Positions 58,607 through 64,000 of a stretch of 64,000 nt of DNA are shown here, in pieces; position 1 is the first letter of the stretch, and the number at the start of each line of letters is the position of its first letter. Source of the stretch: Rhea pennata (taxonomy: Eukaryota; Chordata; Aves; Rheiformes; Rheidae); contig NC_084675.1 of the NCBI RefSeq assembly GCF_028389875.1, positions 24,452,412 to 24,516,411 of the forward strand, in the 5' to 3' direction. The translations under genes were made by a program, and so were the position numbers. The notes below the pieces were generated by a model. That model made no database searches, was not told the DNA's origin, and worked only from the letters and a program-made list of their open reading frames with translations.

Positions 58607-59848
58607 ACATTGCACCCGCAGCTCCCTCTTTGTTCCTTTGTGCCCTGAATGCCCCTTTTAGCTCCCTGTGTGCCCCAGGGCTCTCCCTTGAGCTTTTGAG
58701 AAGCTGCTCTCAGGAGTCTGGGGGGCCTCTGGTGTCCTGGCAGTCCCAGCTGTTCCTGATGGCCTGCAGCTCTGGGCACTTGGCTGTGAGAAGTCCCAGG
58801 TGGCGCCTGTTGGGTGGATTGCAAGGGCAGGAAATGGGTACATGCTGTGCGCTGAGTCTGCATTTGGTATAAATTCATGTCAGGGTTGGTCCAGGACAAT
58901 GGAGCTGCTGCCACACACTGCCTGCTGGGACCAGAATGTTAGCTTTGTCGTCTGCCGCAGAGTTTGGCGAGTGCGCCCCAGGGCTGCCCTCCTGCCTTTC
59001 GGTGCCGCCAGAATTGTTCCGCTCTGTCGTCGCCTTTTCTCTACTTTTGTGGCCCCCACAGGTCCCGCTCGGTTCCCTTGTGCCCCGAGCGCTCCCTTTT
59101 GCTCCCTGTGCGCTCCAGGGCTCTGCCTTGAGCTTTCAGGGAGCCGCTCCCGGGAGCGGGGGTGCCTCTGGTGCCCTGGGAGCCCCCCGCCGTCCCCGCC
59201 GGGGCTGAGGGCCGTTGCTGCCGCCCCCTTGCCGACGGGCTGTGGCTGCGGGAGCCGGGGCTTGGAGGCGGCCCGGGTGGGGCCGGGGGGGCTGCTGGCG
59301 ATGGCGGGGGTGGGCCCTGGCCAGGAGCGGAGCAGCGTTTGGGGCGAGCTGGCGCCGGGGCCGGTCCGGGAGCTGGGAACCGGGGTGCGGAGCAGCACCC
59401 GCTCGAAGCGGCAGGGCGGCTGCAGCGCGGAGGAGGTGAGGGGTGTCGGGAGGGGGCGGTCCGCGCCGCGGGTCCGGCGCGTGCCCCGGCGGATGGGAAC
59501 GTGCGGGGCAGGGCGGGGGCACAAGCGGTGCGCGCTGGGGGGGGGGGGGGGGGGGCTGCGGGAGGGCAGGGGGTGCGCCGGGGCTGTGGAGGGCGGGGAG
59601 AAAGGGGGTGCGCGCGGGGTGTGGGGGGGAGCGCAAGAGGGGGGCGTCTTGGGCCAGCTGGGGGTCGCGTGTGGGAGCGGGAGGAGGGAGCTGAGGGGAA
59701 GCCCTAGGCAGGATTGCGGGGAAGGGGCGGAGGCAGTGTCGGAACTGCCGCGGGTCCGGTCGCGGGAGCGCCGGAAGGTATTGGGGGACGGGGCGGGACG
59801 GGCCGGCCATAGGGTCAAAGTTATTGGAGCGTTGCGCGGCGGCCGCGC

Positions 59849-60282
59849 GGCACGCCGGGAGCGGTAGTCTTCAGACACTGGGCTTCCGGTCCGCCATCTT
59901 CGTGCCTCGCGGCACACCGGGAGCGGTAGTCTTCCGACACTGGGCTTCCGGTCCGCCATCTTCGTGCCGCGCGGCACACCGGGAGCGGTAGTCTTCCGAC
60001 ACTGGGCTTCCGGTCCGCCATCTTCGTGCCGCGCGGCACGCCGGGAGCGGTAGTCTTCCGACACTGGGCTTCCGGTCCGCCATCTTCGTGCCGCGCGGCA
60101 CGCCGGGAGCGGTAGTCTTCCGACACTGGGCTTCCGGTCCGCCATCTTCGTGCCGCGCCGCACGCCGGGAGCGGTAGTCTTCCGACACTGGGCTTCCGGT
60201 CCGCCATCTTCCTGCCGCACGGCGTGCCGGCAGCGGTAGTTCTTTCGCCGCTGCGCTACCGCGCGGCCATATTACTCGGGTG
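59849..60282 (-). repeat. 62-bp ZNF143/ETS/YY1 minisatellite, unit B
   Basis: Copies start at 59849, 59911, 59973, 60035, 60097 and 60159, with the degenerate copy at 60221-60282. The copy number equals unit A. One copy (59973) carries CACACC where unit A has CACGCC. Confidence 0.92.
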
Positions 60283-60299
60283 CGCGTTACTGCGGGGCA

Positions 60300-60618
60300 G
60301 CGCATGCGCACGGCGTTCCGCCGTACTCACAGCTGCCCTCGCCTGTCGATAAAGCGGTATTGCAACAGATATGGCAGTCGCTCGCGCACTGCGTTCCGCC
60401 GCGCTCACCACTGCCCTCGAGGGTCGAAAAAGCAGGCGCGCAACTGACGCGGGAAAGCGCCTACGCCCTGCCCGCTGCAGTGCTCGTTATCGTCCCCGCG
60501 TTTCGAGAATGCTGGACTGCACCCGAAACGGCGCCGCGCATGCGCACTGCCTCCCGCCCCGCTCTCTGCTGCCCTCGCCTGTCCGTATTGCGGTACTGCA
60601 CCCGAGACTGCACCGCTC
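60300..60618 (+). repeat. NRF1-bearing repeats, unit B
   Basis: Counterpart of 52282-52600, with perfect NRF1 decamers at 60300-60309 and 60536-60545 and another outside at 60800-60809. Confidence 0.75.
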
Positions 60619-61268
60619 GGGGCGAGCCCCGCGGGGCCGCGGCGCCCTGCGGCTCGCACGCGGGAGCCGCGAGAGCCGCCCCGGCTCTCGCCTCCTCCCC
60701 GCTCCCGCCGCCCCTCCCGCCGCGGCCGCAGCCGCAGCCGGCGCGTGCGCGGTGCTCGACCGCCGGGCCGCTGCTGCGGCTGCGCCCGGTTGGCGGGCGG
60801 CGCATGCGCGGCGCCGGGGAGCAGCATGGCGGCGAGCAGGGACGGAGCTTTCGCGCGGCGGCGGCGGCGGGCTGAGGCTCCGTGAGGTGGAGGAGCGGGG
60901 GGTGCCCGTGAGGCGAGCGCGCCCCTTCGGGTGGCCGCGGGTGTCGGGCTGCCGCCTGCTCGCTGAGGCCGTGGCTGCGCGGAGGCGGCGGTGCGGGGCT
61001 CGGGGCGGCGGGGGCTGGGGCCCGGCTCGGCCCCGCCGGGAGCGCCGGGCGGGGTCTGCGCGGCGCCGCGTGTGCCACAGCGCGGGTCCGACTCCCCCCT
61101 CGCCACGTGTCGCCTTTAGGGCCCCGGCTCCTGCCCAGCTGCTCGGGACGCAGCCCGGAGGAGCGGGGCCGCAGGCGGGCCCCGGAGCGCTGCTGAGTCC
61201 CGGGAGGCTTGAACCCTCTGCGCCAAACCGGCCGAAGGAGAACTCGGGTCGGGCGCGGTGAGCGCAGC
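60618..61268 (+). promoter_or_regulatory. CpG island core of unit B
   Basis: Counterpart of 52600-53250, effectively identical. Confidence 0.6.
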
Positions 61269-62515
61269 CCCAAGTCATTCGCTTGAGAAGCGTGGCCGGG
61301 CAAGCGAGCGGATGGGTAGAAGAAAGAGGCTCCCAGACGCCCTGAGGGCCCCCCCCCCCCCCCCGCCAGGCACAGCCTGAAGAATGTTGACGGGTGACGG
61401 CACAGCTGCCAAACCGATTTTTTCTCTCTCTTCGCCTGAGCCGCCTCTCAGAACTCTCTGTAGGCGCAAGATGCGGCTGGTCTGGGATAACTGCGCTGTG
61501 CGCAGTGCTTCAGGGGAGCATTAACATAAAACCGCAGGCTAAGGAGTCGCCTAGTAAAATAAAAGGCTCGGGAAAAGCCTAAGAGAGCACTGATGGGCCC
61601 TGGGAAGCCCCAGGGATGCTACAGAAAAGAGCCTGGCTTTTTTCAGGCACCTCCTCAGAGCAGAGAAATGGCTTACTCCGGCCTGCGGGAGAACGGGTGC
61701 TATTAATAACCGCCTTTCTTTACCACGGGCATTGCGAAAGCAGAAGGGACTAGAGAGGATGCGTAGCAGGTTATGGACTCTCTGCAAAGTTTAAGCGAAC
61801 AACAGTCCCTCTTAAGTAGAACCGGTTTTCTCCTAAGTAATAGATGAACTTGGTTGTGAGTAACGTGAAGAGAAGCGGTTGTGGCTGTCACCCTCAGGGC
61901 CTCGGGGAAGTAGTGTCTAAAACCTGATACCCTCGTGGCCTCACCAGCCTTCTTGGTCTGTCTGGCAGGGTAGTCCCCGGAAGGGGGCATCTCCAAGAGA
62001 AGCGGCTAGACCCAGCGACCCAGCCGTTCGCTTGGTCGCCACCTGTGAGGCGAGCATCCGAGCGCAACGGGAGTCCGGGAGCTGTATCAAAAAGGTAATA
62101 GGTCTGAAAGAGAGACCGGCACATCAAGTGCTGTCGCTCTTCCGTGTAGTTAAGGGCCGAGAGAATTCTCGGTTAAGCGCGTGCGTGCAAGGGTTTGAGA
62201 AAGGATGCGGAGCAGTAACGATAATACCGAAGCGGAATAAAAACAAGGTTTCACGGAAGGCGGCGTAGGTAAGTGTCAGGTGATGCGCCTGCCTGTCTAA
62301 TAACCTAGCCCTGTCGGCTGTAGGCAGCGTTTCCAAACAGTTTACCCAGTACTGTGTGATACAAAGTGCTGTATTAAGTCCTTTCCTTTAAATGGAGGGG
62401 GGGGGGGGGGGGGAGGGAGGGAGAAAAAAACAGGAACACAGTAAAGAGAAAAAGAACGCGCGTAAGTCTAAGCCTTTCATTGCCAGCAAAATGCCAGTTT
62501 CTCTCTTTGTTACAG

Positions 62516-62684
62516 AGCTGAACCAACGATAGCAAATGCTGACGGAGAGGGAAGCCGGACAAGCGGCACGTAGGGGATAATACCTAAGGGACGGGGTTGA
62601 AACGAGGAGGCAGAAACGCAGCGGACCCTCGGTATCCCAGCAGCGGCCACGGTAGCAGCAGGTGTTCCGCCACGGCAAGTCAAG
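62516..62684 (+). other. Exon-like block across the B/C junction
   Basis: Same block as 54498-54670, with acceptor and donor intact but four single-base losses inside, which alter every reading frame. Confidence 0.35.
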
Positions 62685-64000
62685 GTAACTCTCGACAGTG
62701 ACTGTTAGTTATTTCGGCCTCCCGGAGGCAGCGCTGAGGCCCAAGCAAGCCGTTCCTACCCCCGTGGGTATCGCTAGCGCATCTGCCTTAGTTTTGCTTT
62801 GGTCGTTTCTGTTTTGTTTTGTATCGTACGCGCATAGATAGAAGGGAAAGATGTGATGCTTCTGAGATTAATTGCCGCGGCCGAAGTAGAAGAGACCAGG
62901 AAAACGTAAGCAAGCTGAAGTAATAAAATCAAACGGAACCGGCTGAGAGCTGTCCCCTGTCTCCCCCAAAGGAAAACCCATTCCTCCTGACTAGGCAGGA
63001 TCGCCGTTGAGAGCAATCGGAATAATAGATGACCAACGTGTAACGGGGAGGCCTGTGCACCTCACGAACAAGTCTGCTCCGTACGTGTATTTCTGGTGCG
63101 TGACTTTGTATGTCTACAAAACATCCGTTTTAAAAGCTGCAGGGCAGCAAATCGTATCTTCGGGGAACGATGGTCAAGAGCGGCCAGAGTTACGGAGAGG
63201 GAGAGAGAGAAAGAGAGAAAAGGAAAGAGGGGAGAGAGAAAAACAGAGAGAGAGGGGAGAGAGAGAGAGAAAGCGTGCGCCCTGTAAATCGAAGAGGTCG
63301 TTTCCTAGGAGGGCTCAGTTAGCGCAACCCGCAGTTAGTTACCTCGGCAATGGTATCTGGGGGAGGAGGAGACAGTAGGTGGAGAACGTTAAAGCCTCGT
63401 GAATGAATTAGCATCTCCTGCCCGCAAATTCCTAGGACAAGGCGAGCTTTTCAGTAATGCTTCCGCATCTGGTGACTCTGTGGGAGCAGCACCGTCAGAA
63501 AAGAGCGGTAAGGGAAAGCGGGTGCCAACGGCACCGTCCTCGCGTCCCCTTTGGGGCCGGAATGCAAATTCTCTGGCTGTGAGAAAGACCGTTTAGCAGC
63601 GCCCTGGGCTGTAACTGTCTCTGAGACTTCTCCCTTGATAGCACAGAGGCGTCCAACGCGCTCAGGTCCCTCTGAAGTGGTAACGCCAGGCATAGGACTA
63701 GACAGCAGGGATCATCTATCCGAGCGGCACGATGAGCACTAACCTTAACGAGCAGGGGGTTACTGTGCAAGTGTTACAGGAAGGGGGTGTTGCGCGTGTC
63801 TGCATTGACCGAGGGGGCAGAGCACGGTTGCGCCAAAAAATGCGGACAGAGGAGGTTTCTGACAGATTAATCTCTAGCGGCTACTTAGTCTAACTTCCCT
63901 TTCGCAGCAAACCCGAGTGTCGTCGTAGCTCCCAAAGCAGGGCTGGGGAAGCGGTACCTGCGGGTTGCGCGTTCTCGTTTACCTTGCGTGCGTGCGTGTG
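62523..64000 (+). repeat. 8-kb macrosatellite unit C, cut by the window end
   Basis: The first 1,478 bp of a third unit. It differs from A and B mainly by scattered one-base insertions and deletions up to about 63.7 kb, after which it again follows A closely. The array therefore continues past the window. Confidence 0.9.

Larger units (their letters stand above)
54506..62522 (+). repeat. 8-kb macrosatellite unit B
   Basis: A second unit, 8,017 bp, with the same layout as unit A and nearly identical. It has the same number of 62-bp copies. Changes cluster in homopolymers until about 61.8 kb, after which single-base losses become frequent (for example CCCC to CCC and AAA to AA near 61806, TTT to TT near 62033). 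Confidence 0.93.

Overview
The window is vertebrate nuclear DNA and almost certainly from a bird. Evidence: spliced genes with short exons and CpG-island promoters, two clear CR1 LINE 3' ends (CR1 is the dominant avian retrotransposon), and the conserved gene order ADAT1 - GABARAPL2 - TMEM231 - CHST5/6, which matches human 16q23 in mirror orientation. The species cannot be fixed from sequence alone. A SINE-like element with a tRNA head and a CR1 tail near 30.5 kb weakly favours a bird other than chicken.

Layout. 1-11.4 kb: the 3' end of ADAT1 on + (last two coding exons, 7.3-kb last intron). 17.0-23.6 kb: complete GABARAPL2 on - (four coding exons, 117 aa). 23.35-24.6 kb: a CpG island that is a bidirectional promoter, with 443 bp between the two start codons and a perfect-looking RFX X-box. 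24.1-29.1 kb: complete TMEM231 on + (seven coding exons, 320 aa by my splicing). Its last intron has U12-type signals and apparently AT-AA ends. 29.1-41 kb: mostly non-coding, with exon-like pieces, the SINE, a CpG island at 32.5-33.1 kb that may be the CHST promoter and 5' exon, and an orphan open exon at 37.3 kb. 41.06-42.24 kb: a single-coding-exon GlcNAc-6-O-sulfotransferase (CHST5/CHST6 family).

44.7-64 kb: a GC-rich region that changes character completely. From 46,490 to the window end there is a direct tandem array with a period of about 8,016 bp (two full units and 1.48 kb of a third). The first two units are nearly identical. Each unit carries a 62-bp minisatellite made of stacked promoter motifs (ZNF143-like + ETS + YY1) followed by degenerate ~75-80-bp repeats carrying perfect NRF1 sites. 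The left flank (45.4-46.49 kb) is a diverged, rearranged copy of the same promoter region, including a one-copy form of the 62-bp module that looks ancestral. I recognise no protein in the array. By conserved order TMEM170A would be expected here, but I found none of it.

The genes are unrelated in function: tRNA A37 deamination (ADAT1), autophagy (GABARAPL2), ciliary transition zone (TMEM231) and keratan-sulfate-type sulfation in the Golgi (CHST). The promoter-bearing macrosatellite is the most unusual part of the window. Its number of copies, and whether the array is real or partly an assembly product, cannot be settled here: indel density rises sharply after about 61.8 kb.
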